64,000 nucleotides of DNA from Polynucleobacter sp. AP-Titi-500A-B4 (GCF_018688095.1 NZ_CP061311.1:1396120-1460119), one strand, 5' to 3'; shown: positions 52,865-61,953, counted from the first letter of the stretch. Numbers and translations: made by a program. Notes: generated from the letters alone by a model not told the origin.

Positions 52865-54124
52865 TTATTTCAGCAATACCGATGGTGATGCAGGGATACT
52901 GCCTGGAATCTTTTGTAGTGACATTAATTGAGCTAGTAACTTAATAGACAAGGGTGAGTAGCCGTTATCTACGCTTGGAATAGTATAGGTCTCGCCATCA
53001 AGCCCTTGAATCGTGGCAAAAGGTTTGGGAGATGGCTTATCTTTATCTACAATCAAAAGTGCATATTGATTCAAGTTACCCCTATTACTATTAAAGGTTG
53101 TTGCTGTTGGCGGCAAAGTCAGCAAGTAAGGTTTATCAGCGAGCTGCGCTCTAACAACTTGTCCCAAATACTCAAAAATATTATTAGTCGATCGAATTCG
53201 CACAATGAGAGTAGGCTGACGTTTTTTAGCTGCAGTAGTTTTCTTTAAATCTTCATCAAGATTATCTTCGCAGTAAAGCGTTTCACCATACTTCTTGACG
53301 GGAAGGTAGTTGGCATACCGATCAGAATTTAAGCAAAGCTTATATTGATTCGAAACCTGAATGGGTTGATAAAGCGGATTTTGAGAATTACCAACCTGCT
53401 TGAGCGTGATATTAGACTCTTTAAACATGACAAAAGCCTTATCTCCAAATCTTGGTGCAACTTTATCCATAGTAAGCGGGGGCCCAAGCAACTCCGAGGT
53501 GTCGATCAACTCTGCTGTAAGTCCATCATTAATGAGTTTGTAGAGGTATTGCTGGAACTCTGCATGGTCAGGCCTCAACGGGTTATTGATCAATACCACC
53601 GACTTTCCATTTGGCTGAAAAATTTCAATTTCATCTACCACCATACTTAAGATTACCTCTTTGGGTATGTGATTGTGAGAGAAATATTTCACAGTCTCTT
53701 TTGGAAGTTCATTGAGATAACTCTTCCAGAATGTCGCATTATCCAAAGAGGATTGCGTGAAATTAAATGTATTATTCAACGTCAATGTTGTACTTGGAAC
53801 AGCATAAGAAAGGCCGCCCTGAATGACGTTATAGCTAGCGTTATAAGGTATTGCCCCGCCAGAAAATAAAGCACTAACGGCAGGTGCGACCCCAATCGAT
53901 CCAGACCCGTTAATAGTTGGCATATCCAAAAAGCTTACTGGCCTATTCTCTGAGGCACGCAATATGTTTTGGAAAATCATATTGATTTGGTATTGCTCTA
54001 ATGAATTAGCATATTTTGCAGACATCTGCCCAAAGTCTGGAGTCAGAGCAGAGGTACAGCCGCCCAATAGAAAACCTACAACGCTGATGGTCAAATATTG
54101 ATGAAGTCTTAGCAATGGTTTCAT
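52865..54124 (-). CDS. Lipoprotein of unknown function
   Basis: A 419-residue predicted lipoprotein: signal LTISVVGFLLGGC with lipobox LGGC and the lipidated Cys at residue 23, substrate for Lgt. The mature part starts TSALTPDFGQMSAKYANSLE and holds a helical segment (YQINMIFQNILRASENRPVS), glycine-rich and threonine-rich strands (NGSGSIGVAPAVSALFSGG, STTLTLNNTFNFTQSS) and an alpha/beta C-terminal half. I do not recognise a family. Codon composition is more AT-rich than the housekeeping genes. It stands alone between convergent GNAT and co-directional GST genes. Confidence 0.7.
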   Translation of the reverse strand: MKPLLRLHQYLTISVVGFLLGGCTSALTPDFGQMSAKYANSLEQYQINMIFQNILRASENRPVSFLDMPTINGSGSIGVAPAVSALFSGGAIPYNASYNVIQGGLSYAVPSTTLTLNNTFNFTQSSLDNATFWKSYLNELPKETVKYFSHNHIPKEVILSMVVDEIEIFQPNGKSVVLINNPLRPDHAEFQQYLYKLINDGLTAELIDTSELLGPPLTMDKVAPRFGDKAFVMFKESNITLKQVGNSQNPLYQPIQVSNQYKLCLNSDRYANYLPVKKYGETLYCEDNLDEDLKKTTAAKKRQPTLIVRIRSTNNIFEYLGQVVRAQLADKPYLLTLPPTATTFNSNRGNLNQYALLIVDKDKPSPKPFATIQGLDGETYTIPSVDNGYSPLSIKLLAQLMSLQKIPGSIPASPSVLLK

Positions 54125-54228
54125 TTCAATACGTTTGAGAATTAATAAAGTTCAATTAATGCCAGTTGGGAAGGTTTTGAGAGTATTACATATAGCGGAA
54201 GCACTCGGACCTGACTTTTTTCATCCAT

Positions 54229-54837
54229 TTAATCTTTCCAGATGGGATACTTCCCCATCACCGAGATAAATAACTCAGACTCAAGGTATTGGTTTAACCA
54301 TCTTTTGACTTGAGGGAGCTGCAAATCATCGAACTTTTGCTGGTTGACCATCGAAAACTGGCGAATAAAAGGAAAGATGGCCACATCCACCCAGGCCATC
54401 TTATTGCCCAACAAAAATTGATTTGAGACTAAGGCAACCTCCATAGGTTTTAGCATCAACTCGATAGCATCAGCTAAAACGGTTTCTGGATTTAACTCAG
54501 GGTGTCGATTAGGGTATTTGTACTGATCCAATAATTTCTTAAATGGCCCATCATTTTTTTCAATCCAAGCATTGGCCACCCATTCATCAACCAAAGACCA
54601 ACCATCGGGATCCGACTGCTCTAGGGCCCAGCGCATGATATCGATGCTTTGCTCTAGGATCAGTCCATCTACGCACAACACTGGAACAGTACCTTTGGGT
54701 GATGCCAGCAACATAGATTGTGGTTTGTTGCGAAGCTCAATCTCTCTATGATCGAGATCTATGCTGGCGTATTTCAGTGCCATCCGGGCCCTCATGGCAT
54801 AAGGACATCTTCGATATGAATACAGAATGGGTTTCAT
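54229..54837 (-). CDS. Glutathione S-transferase-like protein
   Basis: A 202-residue GST-fold protein from ATG 54837 (MKPILYSYRRCPYAMRARMA). The N-terminal thioredoxin domain carries CPYAMRAR, a glutaredoxin-like cysteine at the active-site helix, the cis-Pro in KGTVPVLCVDGLILEQS near residue 50 and the glutathione-contacting ES/QS at its end. The C-terminal helical domain ends PIWKD. A frame extension to 54900 is unlikely to be used. It diverges from the secreted phytochelatin-synthase-like gene, also a glutathione enzyme, which makes a shared thiol role plausible. Substrate unknown. Confidence 0.87.
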   Translation of the reverse strand: MKPILYSYRRCPYAMRARMALKYASIDLDHREIELRNKPQSMLLASPKGTVPVLCVDGLILEQSIDIMRWALEQSDPDGWSLVDEWVANAWIEKNDGPFKKLLDQYKYPNRHPELNPETVLADAIELMLKPMEVALVSNQFLLGNKMAWVDVAIFPFIRQFSMVNQQKFDDLQLPQVKRWLNQYLESELFISVMGKYPIWKD

Positions 54838-55013
54838 TACTACGCTACCTATTTGATTTTTTGAATTATGAGGCATAAGCGGGTTTTTCATCGCTGCCAT
54901 ATTCCTTTGCCCCGAAAATGAGCTTACCCATAAACTATTTAGATGGGTATTGTGATACCTTACATACTAATAGACTTGCCCCGCATAGAAACCCATTAAT
55001 TAAAGGCAGCGCC

Positions 55014-55718
55014 ATGAACCAAATCACCAGGCATTTCATCGTTGCGTTTACCCTTCTTACGGGTTTACTCTCCAGCGCATTTGCAGCAGATTTGGTTTAT
55101 ATCAACTCAAAAGCAGGCTCCAGTCGCCTCCTCAGCTCCGACTACAACCGCCAGTATTTTGCGCTGGCGAGTTATGTAGATACTCAAGAGCGTCTCACCT
55201 TTTGCGGCATCTCATCCATGGCAGCAACTTTGAATAGCCTACCAACTATGGCCCGCCCAATTACTCCAGAACTTGCGCCCCATCCATTTTTCACTGAAGA
55301 AAGTATTTTTACTGAAGCTACTACCAAGATTAAAAGTCGTGATGATGTATTAAAGGGCGGATTAACGCTTGAGCAAATTCGACAGTACCTTGTTGCATTG
55401 GGTGCTAACCCTAAAATTTATTATGGTAGCGATCTTTCAGTAAATGAACTCAGAAAAATTATCAAATCTTCTTTGGCAAATCCTCATCAACGTGTGATGG
55501 CCGACTTTGATAGAAAGGTCTTAAACCAACTGGGAAGTGGTCACTTCTCACCGATTGGTGCCTATGACTCCAAATCGGATTCTGTATTGATTTTGGATGT
55601 CGCTAAATTTAAGTACCCACCATTTTGGGTAAAGACCAGTGATTTGCTGGCATCATTAAAAACCACTGACCCCGATTCTGGAAAATCCAGAGGAATCGTT
55701 CAGATCACAGTGAACTAA
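55014..55718 (+). CDS. Periplasmic phytochelatin-synthase-like protease
   Basis: A 234-residue papain-fold enzyme of the prokaryotic phytochelatin synthase family. The start ATG 55014 follows AAAGG and opens a signal peptide (MNQITRHFIVAFTLLTGLLS, cleaved near AFA-ADL), so it acts in the periplasm. The catalytic triad is visible as Cys64 (LTFCGISSMAATLNSLP), His177 (GSGHFSPIGAYD) and Asp195 (VLILDVAKFKYPPFWV); the His-Asp distance of 18 equals that of the plant enzyme. Bacterial one-domain relatives mainly cleave glutathione to gamma-glutamylcysteine and glycine. Its stop overlaps the stop of the converging hydrolase by three bases. Confidence 0.88.
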   Translation: MNQITRHFIVAFTLLTGLLSSAFAADLVYINSKAGSSRLLSSDYNRQYFALASYVDTQERLTFCGISSMAATLNSLPTMARPITPELAPHPFFTEESIFTEATTKIKSRDDVLKGGLTLEQIRQYLVALGANPKIYYGSDLSVNELRKIIKSSLANPHQRVMADFDRKVLNQLGSGHFSPIGAYDSKSDSVLILDVAKFKYPPFWVKTSDLLASLKTTDPDSGKSRGIVQITVN

Positions 55719-56521
55719 TGCGTATTTAGCCAAGCTAATAGGCTTTGGTTAAATTTATCCGCTTGCTCCATTAAGAAGAAATGGCTCGCATTATCAAACA
55801 GTATTGTCTCTGATCCAACAATACCCTCACTGAGAATATTAGTAGCAGTGAGTGAGCAAATAGGGTCGCTGGTTCCGGCCATTACTAAAGTCGGTTGATG
55901 TATTTGACTCAACTGAGAACTAGTATCATGGTTTTGACAAGCCTCATTCTGACGTATGTAACAAGCCGGCAGCCTTGTTTCTCCGCCAATTAAAGCTTCA
56001 ATCTTTTTAACTTGCTCATGCTTGTTATTAAAGAAGTCTGCTGAAACAAAATTTTGTACTGAATGACGTGCATGATCGGCCCAATTCATTCGCCACTCAA
56101 GCGCTTCACGCATATTCAGTAAAACGCGACGGCCCAAGGGATCTAATACAGCAAATGATGCGCACAGCACCAAAGACTTGACACGCGTAGGGGACATCAG
56201 TGCCATATGTTGTGCAACTGCGCCGCCCATAGAACGCCCCACAATATGCGCAGACTGAATACCAAGATGATCCATCAAACCCAAGGTATCAACAGCCAAG
56301 TCTTGCGTACTAATGGGCTCATCTACTTGCGTACTTTTTCCTGCACCACGGTTATCAAATGCAATTACTCTGAAATGATCTTTCAGAAGCTGAATCTGAC
56401 TTGTCCAGGCACTGTAATCTCCCGCCAATCCATGAATTAGAACTACCGGAACACCTTCGCCAATATCTAAATAATGAAGATCGTATTGGCCGATCTTGGC
56501 AGTTCTTAAATGTTCTTGCAT
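55715..56521 (-). CDS. Alpha/beta-fold hydrolase
   Basis: A 268-residue alpha/beta hydrolase. The oxyanion region is VPVVLIHGLAGDYSAW, the nucleophile elbow VGRSMGGAVAQHMAL (Ser near residue 93), and the acid and His are in AGTSDPICSL and ASHFFLMEQ. It resembles 3-oxoadipate enol-lactone or C-C bond hydrolases. ATG 56521 has a GTGGAT ribosome site; GTG 56533, overlapping the livF stop, is an alternative. It is the last gene of the liv operon and may act on the imported compound. Nucleophile present, unlike the truncated homologue at 63515. Confidence 0.86.
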   Translation of the reverse strand: MQEHLRTAKIGQYDLHYLDIGEGVPVVLIHGLAGDYSAWTSQIQLLKDHFRVIAFDNRGAGKSTQVDEPISTQDLAVDTLGLMDHLGIQSAHIVGRSMGGAVAQHMALMSPTRVKSLVLCASFAVLDPLGRRVLLNMREALEWRMNWADHARHSVQNFVSADFFNNKHEQVKKIEALIGGETRLPACYIRQNEACQNHDTSSQLSQIHQPTLVMAGTSDPICSLTATNILSEGIVGSETILFDNASHFFLMEQADKFNQSLLAWLNTH

Positions 56522-56532
56522 ATTGATATCCA

Positions 56533-57252
56533 CTATTCCACGCTAAGATGACTTTGTAATTCATTTTGCTTTTCGCAAAATAAGGTCTTGGCGCCAGCAA
56601 AGACTACCCTGCCCCCATTGAGCAGAAGTACATCATCCGCAACACTGAGAGCAAGACTGAGGTTTTGCTCCACCAATACAATCGAAATAAATGGCTTTAA
56701 CTGCGCAATAATATTTCCGACCTCTTTAACGATTTGTGGCGCCAAACCTTCGGATGGCTCATCCAATAACAAGACTTTTGGATTGGTCATTAAGGCTCTG
56801 CCAATAGCGAGCATTTGCTGCTCTCCACCGGAAAGACTACCCGCTACCTGATTCTGACGCTCCTGCAGTCTAGGAAAAAACTGAAAGATATCCTCAAGAG
56901 CCCACTGGCGTGAACTACCAGCGCGGGGAGCCTGATAGGCAACTTCTAAATTTTCCTTAACAGACAGGCTAGGGAAAATACGTCGGCCTTGCGGAACGAT
57001 GCCAATACCAGCATGGCAAATTTTTTCAGGGGAAAGTTTTTGTAGTGCTAGACCATCCAACTCAATTAAACCGCTACGTTCTGGCAAGAATCCAATAATG
57101 GAGCTGATACATGTAGTCTTACCCGCACCATTTCTTCCAAGCAGCGCAAGAACAGTATCTTTTTTAAGCTCAAATGAGATGTCATAAAGAATGTGACTAT
57201 CGCCATAAAAAGCATTTAAGCCTTCAACTTTTAAAATGGCATTAGTGGCCAA
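56533..57252 (-). CDS. livF: Branched-chain-type ABC transporter ATPase LivF
   Basis: One of two cytoplasmic ATPases of a HAAT-family importer, 239 residues from TTG 57252, which has AGGAG seven bases upstream and lies inside the end of livG; a longer frame from 57279 lacks a ribosome site. Motifs are Walker A LLGRNGAGKTTCISS near residue 37, signature SGSLSGGEQQMLAIGRAL-type SLSGGEQQMLAIGRA near 138 and Walker B VLLLDEPSEGLAP. The SEGL after Walker B is typical of LivF. It overlaps livG by 11 bases. Confidence 0.94.
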   Translation of the reverse strand: MATNAILKVEGLNAFYGDSHILYDISFELKKDTVLALLGRNGAGKTTCISSIIGFLPERSGLIELDGLALQKLSPEKICHAGIGIVPQGRRIFPSLSVKENLEVAYQAPRAGSSRQWALEDIFQFFPRLQERQNQVAGSLSGGEQQMLAIGRALMTNPKVLLLDEPSEGLAPQIVKEVGNIIAQLKPFISIVLVEQNLSLALSVADDVLLLNGGRVVFAGAKTLFCEKQNELQSHLSVE

Positions 57253-57982
57253 GATAAATCTCCTTGGTGCGCGGATCATTGACCACTTCTTGACGGGTGC
57301 CAGTAGTAATCACCTCACCGTAATGCAAGAGCGTTACCCGATCAGCGAAAGCGAGAGCTGCTGCCATATCATGCTCAATCATCAAAATGGTAATGTTACG
57401 GTCAATTTGCTGCAGCAAGGCTGTAATCGTTTCTCGCTCTTCGGTAGATAAGCCTGCTAAAGGCTCATCGAGCAATAGAATTTTTGGGTTTTGAGCTAAA
57501 GCCATTGCGATCTCTAAACGGCGTTTCTCGCCATAAGAAGTTTGCTCCAATGGCAAATAGGCTTTAGCACCTAAGCCTACCTTATCAAGAACCTCTAAAG
57601 CCTTCTGATCAAGGTCAGATTCCGTTAAAAAAGATCCCCAACACTTCCAACGTAGCGACATCTTGCCCAGCAGCGCTAACTTAACATTAGAAATTAAATT
57701 ATCTTTTCCAAAAAGAGTGAGGATTTGATAAGTTCTCGCCAAATCCAATTGCGCACGCTTTGCAGTTGATAACTTGGTAACATTTTGTCCGGCAAGGCTA
57801 ATCGACCCTGAATCAGAAGCAAGATCGCCGGAGATTAAATTAAATAACGTGGTTTTGCCTGCACCATTTGGGCCGATTAATAAGTGCCTCTCTCCTGGAT
57901 TTACGGTGAGATTGACTCCCTTGGTAACACGCAGGCCGCCAAAGGATTTACTTAAGTCAGAAACTTGAAGAATAGGATTCAT
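57242..57982 (-). CDS. livG: Branched-chain-type ABC transporter ATPase LivG
   Basis: Second ATPase of the same importer, 246 residues. Walker A IGPNGAGKTTLFNLIS lies near residue 37, the signature is TSYGEKRRLEIAMALA near 150 and Walker B is ILLLDEPLAGLS, with the PLAGLS typical of LivG. The conserved H-loop is MIEHDMAAALAFADR. The start ATG 57982 follows livM by two bases. The substrate follows from LivK, not from this subunit. Confidence 0.95.
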   Translation of the reverse strand: MNPILQVSDLSKSFGGLRVTKGVNLTVNPGERHLLIGPNGAGKTTLFNLISGDLASDSGSISLAGQNVTKLSTAKRAQLDLARTYQILTLFGKDNLISNVKLALLGKMSLRWKCWGSFLTESDLDQKALEVLDKVGLGAKAYLPLEQTSYGEKRRLEIAMALAQNPKILLLDEPLAGLSTEERETITALLQQIDRNITILMIEHDMAAALAFADRVTLLHYGEVITTGTRQEVVNDPRTKEIYLGH

Positions 57983-57984
57983 CT

Positions 57985-58920
57985 TTACTTGGCAGAGCTC
58001 AGTGCATTTTTTATACGAACAAATCCAGCAACAATTCCGCCTGGGATGAACATCACAATGAAAATAAATACCAAGCCTAATAGAGTCACCCAGTGATCTA
58101 CATATTGGCTAGCGACATTCTTCAATAACATTACTAAAGCCGCTCCAATGACGGGTCCCATTAAGGTACCAGCACCACCAGCAATCACCATCAATAACAT
58201 TTCAGCAGAATTTGCCAAGGAAAGGCTGTGCGGACTAATAAATTGGTGATAGTAAACATACATAATCCCACCAATAGAACCAAAGAAACCACAGGCAGTA
58301 AAAGTAATCCAGCGAATCAACCAAACATTAAAACCCAACGCACTCATGCGACGTGGTTGATCTTTAGTTCCTCGAATAGTTGCCCCAAAAGGAGAGCGCA
58401 CTAAGATTGCAATTGCAATCCAGACTAACAAAAACACAAACAAAGATAGGTAATAGAAATGGCTTGCCTCACCCATGTCAATACCAAAAGGACTGGGTCT
58501 AGTGATGCCCGATATTCCATTGTCACCACCGGTGACGCTAGCCCACCGATATGCCAAGCCCCATAGAATTTGTCCAAATGCTAAGGTAATCATCAGAAAG
58601 CTGATACCTGTCGCACGTAAGGCGATTAAACCAAATACCCCAGCAATAAAGGTAGTGCTTGCGATTGCGATCGCAGCTGTGCTTGCATGGCTCCATCCAA
58701 GTTTGACCGTCAACCAACTGCTAATGTAAGCAGCTAACCCAAGGTAGCCTGCATGACCTAAAGAAGTTAAGCCGGCATAACCGACAAGTAAATTCAGACT
58801 CATTGCAAAGATTGCAGCAATCAGAATTTGGCTAGCTAGATTGGTATAGTACGTTCCCCCAAGAATGAGCGGGAGAGCAAGCAACACAAGCAAAATAGCA
58901 ATATAAAAAATCCGGTTCAA
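57985..58920 (-). CDS. livM: Branched-chain-type ABC transporter permease LivM
   Basis: Membrane subunit with about ten helices, 311 residues. It starts at TTG 58920, which overlaps the livH stop as TTGA, and begins MNRIFYIAILLVLLALPLIL. Family features are the ILIAAIFAMSLNLLVGYAGL and GHAGYLGLAAYISSW block near residue 45 and the EAA-like cytoplasmic loop RGTKDQPRRMSALGFNVW near 185 that contacts the ATPase. It pairs with LivH. Confidence 0.94.
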   Translation of the reverse strand: MNRIFYIAILLVLLALPLILGGTYYTNLASQILIAAIFAMSLNLLVGYAGLTSLGHAGYLGLAAYISSWLTVKLGWSHASTAAIAIASTTFIAGVFGLIALRATGISFLMITLAFGQILWGLAYRWASVTGGDNGISGITRPSPFGIDMGEASHFYYLSLFVFLLVWIAIAILVRSPFGATIRGTKDQPRRMSALGFNVWLIRWITFTACGFFGSIGGIMYVYYHQFISPHSLSLANSAEMLLMVIAGGAGTLMGPVIGAALVMLLKNVASQYVDHWVTLLGLVFIFIVMFIPGGIVAGFVRIKNALSSAK

Positions 58921-59777
58921 GCAGTGATCTTTCCAAACAAGCCGCGAGGTCTCACAGCCAAGATAATGAGCATTGGTAAAAATAAAATGATGTAAGCCAG
59001 ATCTGGGAAAAGTGCTTGACCAAAGCTATAGATAAAGCCGATCAAAAAACTTCCAATAAACGCGCCCAATAAACTTCCAAGACCTCCAAGAATCACCACC
59101 ACTAAAGCAATCGGCAACATATCAGCATCTAAACCAGGATAGACAGAGAGGATGGGGGCAGCCACAATGCCACCCACACCCGCTAATGCGGCACCCAAGC
59201 AAAAGACAATTGAAAATAATTTTGTTGCTGGCACACCAATGCCCTGCGCCATTTGGCGATCATCAACACTGGCACGAATCATGACGCCCAGCTTTGTTTT
59301 ATCGAGCAAAAGCCATAAGCCGAGGGCAACGAAAATACTAAAAATTACTAAAGCAATTCGGTAAAGCGGGAATGTTTGCCCAAAAATCTGAACGCCACCA
59401 GCTAGAAAACTAGGTGCAGCTACAGGACGAGGATCGCCACCCCAAAACCAAAGACTGCAATCTGCAATCACAAAGGCAACACCAAGAGTAGCCAATACCT
59501 GAGACAAGCTATTACCCGCCAAGCGACGCAAAATAATTCTTTCTACGACGCAACCCAATAAACCAATTGCAATCGCAGCAGCAAGGATTGCGAAAAAGAA
59601 GGAATGACCAGCCTCGATCACGCTGAGGCCAACATATGCGCCCAACATAAAGTAGGCGCCATGAGAGAGATTGGCAATGCGCATTAATCCGAAGATTAAT
59701 GAAAAGCCTGCCGCTAGGGTAAAGAGAACTCCCCCTAGGGCAAGGCTATTGAGACTTTGAATTAACCAAAAAGACAT
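58917..59777 (-). CDS. livH: Branched-chain-type ABC transporter permease LivH
   Basis: Second membrane subunit, 286 residues and about eight helices. It has SLIFGLMRIANLSHGAYFML near residue 27, the LivH hallmark, and RASVDDRQMAQGIGVPATKL near 168 as ATPase-contacting loop. It begins ten bases after livK and overlaps livM, so livKHMGF plus the hydrolase form one transcript. Confidence 0.95.
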   Translation of the reverse strand: MSFWLIQSLNSLALGGVLFTLAAGFSLIFGLMRIANLSHGAYFMLGAYVGLSVIEAGHSFFFAILAAAIAIGLLGCVVERIILRRLAGNSLSQVLATLGVAFVIADCSLWFWGGDPRPVAAPSFLAGGVQIFGQTFPLYRIALVIFSIFVALGLWLLLDKTKLGVMIRASVDDRQMAQGIGVPATKLFSIVFCLGAALAGVGGIVAAPILSVYPGLDADMLPIALVVVILGGLGSLLGAFIGSFLIGFIYSFGQALFPDLAYIILFLPMLIILAVRPRGLFGKITA

Positions 59778-59787
59778 GCGCGGCGAA

Positions 59788-61035
59788 TTAGTTTTCTAAA
59801 TTATTCGCAGGCGGGTAGTCTCTAGAGTAAACAGGGTTAGATAAGAAGTCTTTCGTCTTATATGTCCAGAACTGACTCACTGCAGGATAAGTTTTAATAA
59901 CAACGTTACTTAGCTTGCCATCTTTTTTCTCAACCTTACGAATATAGATATCCATAATTGGATTGCCTAAAGCATCTAAAGTAACTTTACCTCTTGGATC
60001 ATTTGGTAGTTGAACTGCACGAAGTGCGGCCATAAAGGCATTCTTATCTTCGATATTGCCTTTGACATCCTTTAATGCCTGCTCAAGCATCAAGGCAGCA
60101 CCGTAGGCACCCATCGAATAGTAACCAGGATCTTTTTTGTAAGCCGCGTTGAAATCCTTAACAAATTTTGCATTCGCTGCATTGTTTAAGTTCGCAGAAT
60201 ACCAACCAGTAGAAATTACCCCAAGTGCATCATCACCCATAAAAGGCAAGATACCTTCATCAACAGTGGTCATTGCACCCAACAGTGGAATTTTTCCTTT
60301 GAGGCCATATTCACTGTATTGCTTAACAAACTTGACGCCATTACCACCTGCAAAAGCTGCAAATACCGCATCCACGTTAGGCTTGATTTGACCAATGTAA
60401 GTACCGTAGTCAGCTACGTTTAATGGTGTCCATAGCTTTTGAACAACCTTGCCGCCATTTTCTTCAAATGTTCTCTGAAAGCCTGCTGCAATCTCATGAC
60501 CAAAAGCAAAGTCATCTGCAATGATGGCAATACGTTTGTATTTCAAATCTTTAGCAGCATATTCACCTAATGCATGACTTGGCTGCGCAGAACTACCCAC
60601 ACCACGAACAAACCATGGGTTTGGTTTACGCTGTGTTAAGTCTTCTGCTCCAGCTGATGGAGAGATAACTGGAACGCCTACTTTTTTAATGTAGTCATCT
60701 ACTGCAAGTGCCTCGAAGGCAGCTAAAGGTCCAATGATGACTTGAACCTTGTCCTTTTCTACCAACTCTTGTGTCTTCGTTTTAGTGACGGCAGGCTGGC
60801 CAGAGGTATCGGCAACAAAAAGCTCAACCTTGCGGCCAGCAATCGTATTGTTGCGCTCTTTCATAAACAGATTGATTGCCTCTTCCATCTGTTTGCCACC
60901 AGCGGCCAGCGCTCCAGACTTAATGGTTAAAAAGCCCACCCGAATTGGCGTGTTGTCAGCCGCATAGGCTGCTGGCGCTAAGAGCGCCCCCGTCACTGCA
61001 AGCGCTACGGCCTTTAGGTGAATCTTTTTCAACAT
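59788..61035 (-). CDS. livK: Periplasmic receptor of the liv-type transporter
   Basis: A 415-residue type I periplasmic binding protein. The signal peptide is MLKKIHLKAVALAVTGALLA with cleavage near AYA-ADN, and a ribosome site GGAGACAAT precedes the ATG at 61035. The mature part shows IRVGFLTIKSGALAAGGKQM, VIIGPLAAFEALAVDDYIKK and SPSAGAEDLTQRKPNPWFVR, closer to receptors for aromatic and other organic acids than to leucine-binding protein. It also has AIIADDFAFGHEIAAGFQRT. The first gene of the transporter operon, it diverges from the GntR regulator across 209 bp with paired operator-like repeats. Confidence 0.92.
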   Translation of the reverse strand: MLKKIHLKAVALAVTGALLAPAAYAADNTPIRVGFLTIKSGALAAGGKQMEEAINLFMKERNNTIAGRKVELFVADTSGQPAVTKTKTQELVEKDKVQVIIGPLAAFEALAVDDYIKKVGVPVISPSAGAEDLTQRKPNPWFVRGVGSSAQPSHALGEYAAKDLKYKRIAIIADDFAFGHEIAAGFQRTFEENGGKVVQKLWTPLNVADYGTYIGQIKPNVDAVFAAFAGGNGVKFVKQYSEYGLKGKIPLLGAMTTVDEGILPFMGDDALGVISTGWYSANLNNAANAKFVKDFNAAYKKDPGYYSMGAYGAALMLEQALKDVKGNIEDKNAFMAALRAVQLPNDPRGKVTLDALGNPIMDIYIRKVEKKDGKLSNVVIKTYPAVSQFWTYKTKDFLSNPVYSRDYPPANNLEN

Positions 61036-61089
61036 GATTGTCTCCTCACGATGTTTGCTAGTCTTTTAATAGTAGTTTTAAGGCTTAGT

Positions 61090-61107
61090 TGATATACTAC
61101 AATAAAT
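61090..61107. promoter_or_regulatory. Operator-like repeat, livK side
   Basis: TGATATACTACAATAAAT, matching the element at 61197-61214 in 15 of 18 bases and in the same orientation. It lies 55 bases upstream of the livK start. With its partner it is the only repeated element in the divergent region and a candidate site for the adjacent GntR regulator. Confidence 0.45.
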
Positions 61108-61196
61108 TTAAATTAAAGCAATATCTTCTGTAAATTATTATTTATTCAAATAAATCAATAACTTAAATAAACTCATATCCCCATAAAAAACTCTTG

Positions 61197-61214
61197 TGAT
61201 ATATTACGATCAAT
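61197..61214. promoter_or_regulatory. Operator-like repeat, gntR side
   Basis: TGATATATTACGATCAAT, including the near-palindrome GTGATATATTAC (61196-61207). It lies 30 bases before the GntR start and 107 bases from its sister copy, close to ten helical turns. Binding here would occlude the gntR promoter. Confidence 0.45.
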
Positions 61215-61244
61215 ATTTAATGGATATCTAATATCTTTGAAACC

Positions 61245-61925
61245 ATGGCAACTAGTAGCATCGAAACTCTAGAAACTGACGGTCGTCTACTCCGTGAGAG
61301 AGTTTATGAACAGCTACGTCACGATATCTTGACGTGCGAGCTAATGCCGGGCGCAGAAATCCGAGAAGCTGAATTAGCGGCACGTTTTGAAGTCAGCAAA
61401 TCACCTGTACGCGATGCTCTTATTAGCCTAGAGCGTGAAGGCTTGGTCATTACCATTCCACGGCAAGGCTATCGCGTTGCCCCAGTTTCCATCTCAGACA
61501 TGCTTGATATGTTTCATTTGCGTGCCGCTCTCGAAAGAGCCAACATTGAGCGCGTCATTCGTTATGCAACTGACGAGCAATTACAGGCGCTCGATCAATT
61601 CAAAAGTTTTCATGCAGACCAGTGGCCAGAAGGGTTTGTGGGATACAACAAATCCTTCCACAGAAAGATGGCTGAGCTGGGGGGCAATCCCCGCATGCGC
61701 GATCAACTCATTGATCTCATTGATTTAATGGAAAGAGCCGTTCAGATTAGCGTGAGCAATATGAACCACGGAAAACCTGAAGCGCTTGTAGAGGAGCATC
61801 GGGAGATCATTGATGTAGTTCAAGCGAGATCAATTAAATCTGCTCAACGCTTAGCTGAACAACATGTGCTTGCTGCTGGTAAGCGTGTCAGCAATGCAGT
61901 GTCACGCGGAATGATAGTTAACTAA
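61245..61925 (+). CDS. GntR-family (FCD) regulator of the liv/catabolic locus
   Basis: A 226-residue FCD-type GntR regulator. The winged helix covers about residues 12-80 (ERVYEQLRHDILTCELMPGA, then VSKSPVRDALISLEREGLVI) and the FCD domain covers about 88-215 with FHLRAALERANIERVIRYAT and ligand-type His in YNKSFHRKMAELGGNPRM. It diverges from the liv operon and precedes aldehyde dehydrogenase by 28 bp, so it probably controls both import and catabolism, responding to the imported acid or an intermediate. Second FCD regulator of the window; only loosely similar to the one at 30736. Confidence 0.9.
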   Translation: MATSSIETLETDGRLLRERVYEQLRHDILTCELMPGAEIREAELAARFEVSKSPVRDALISLEREGLVITIPRQGYRVAPVSISDMLDMFHLRAALERANIERVIRYATDEQLQALDQFKSFHADQWPEGFVGYNKSFHRKMAELGGNPRMRDQLIDLIDLMERAVQISVSNMNHGKPEALVEEHREIIDVVQARSIKSAQRLAEQHVLAAGKRVSNAVSRGMIVN

Positions 61926-61953
61926 TTCAAATTATTTTTATACAAGGATCACT

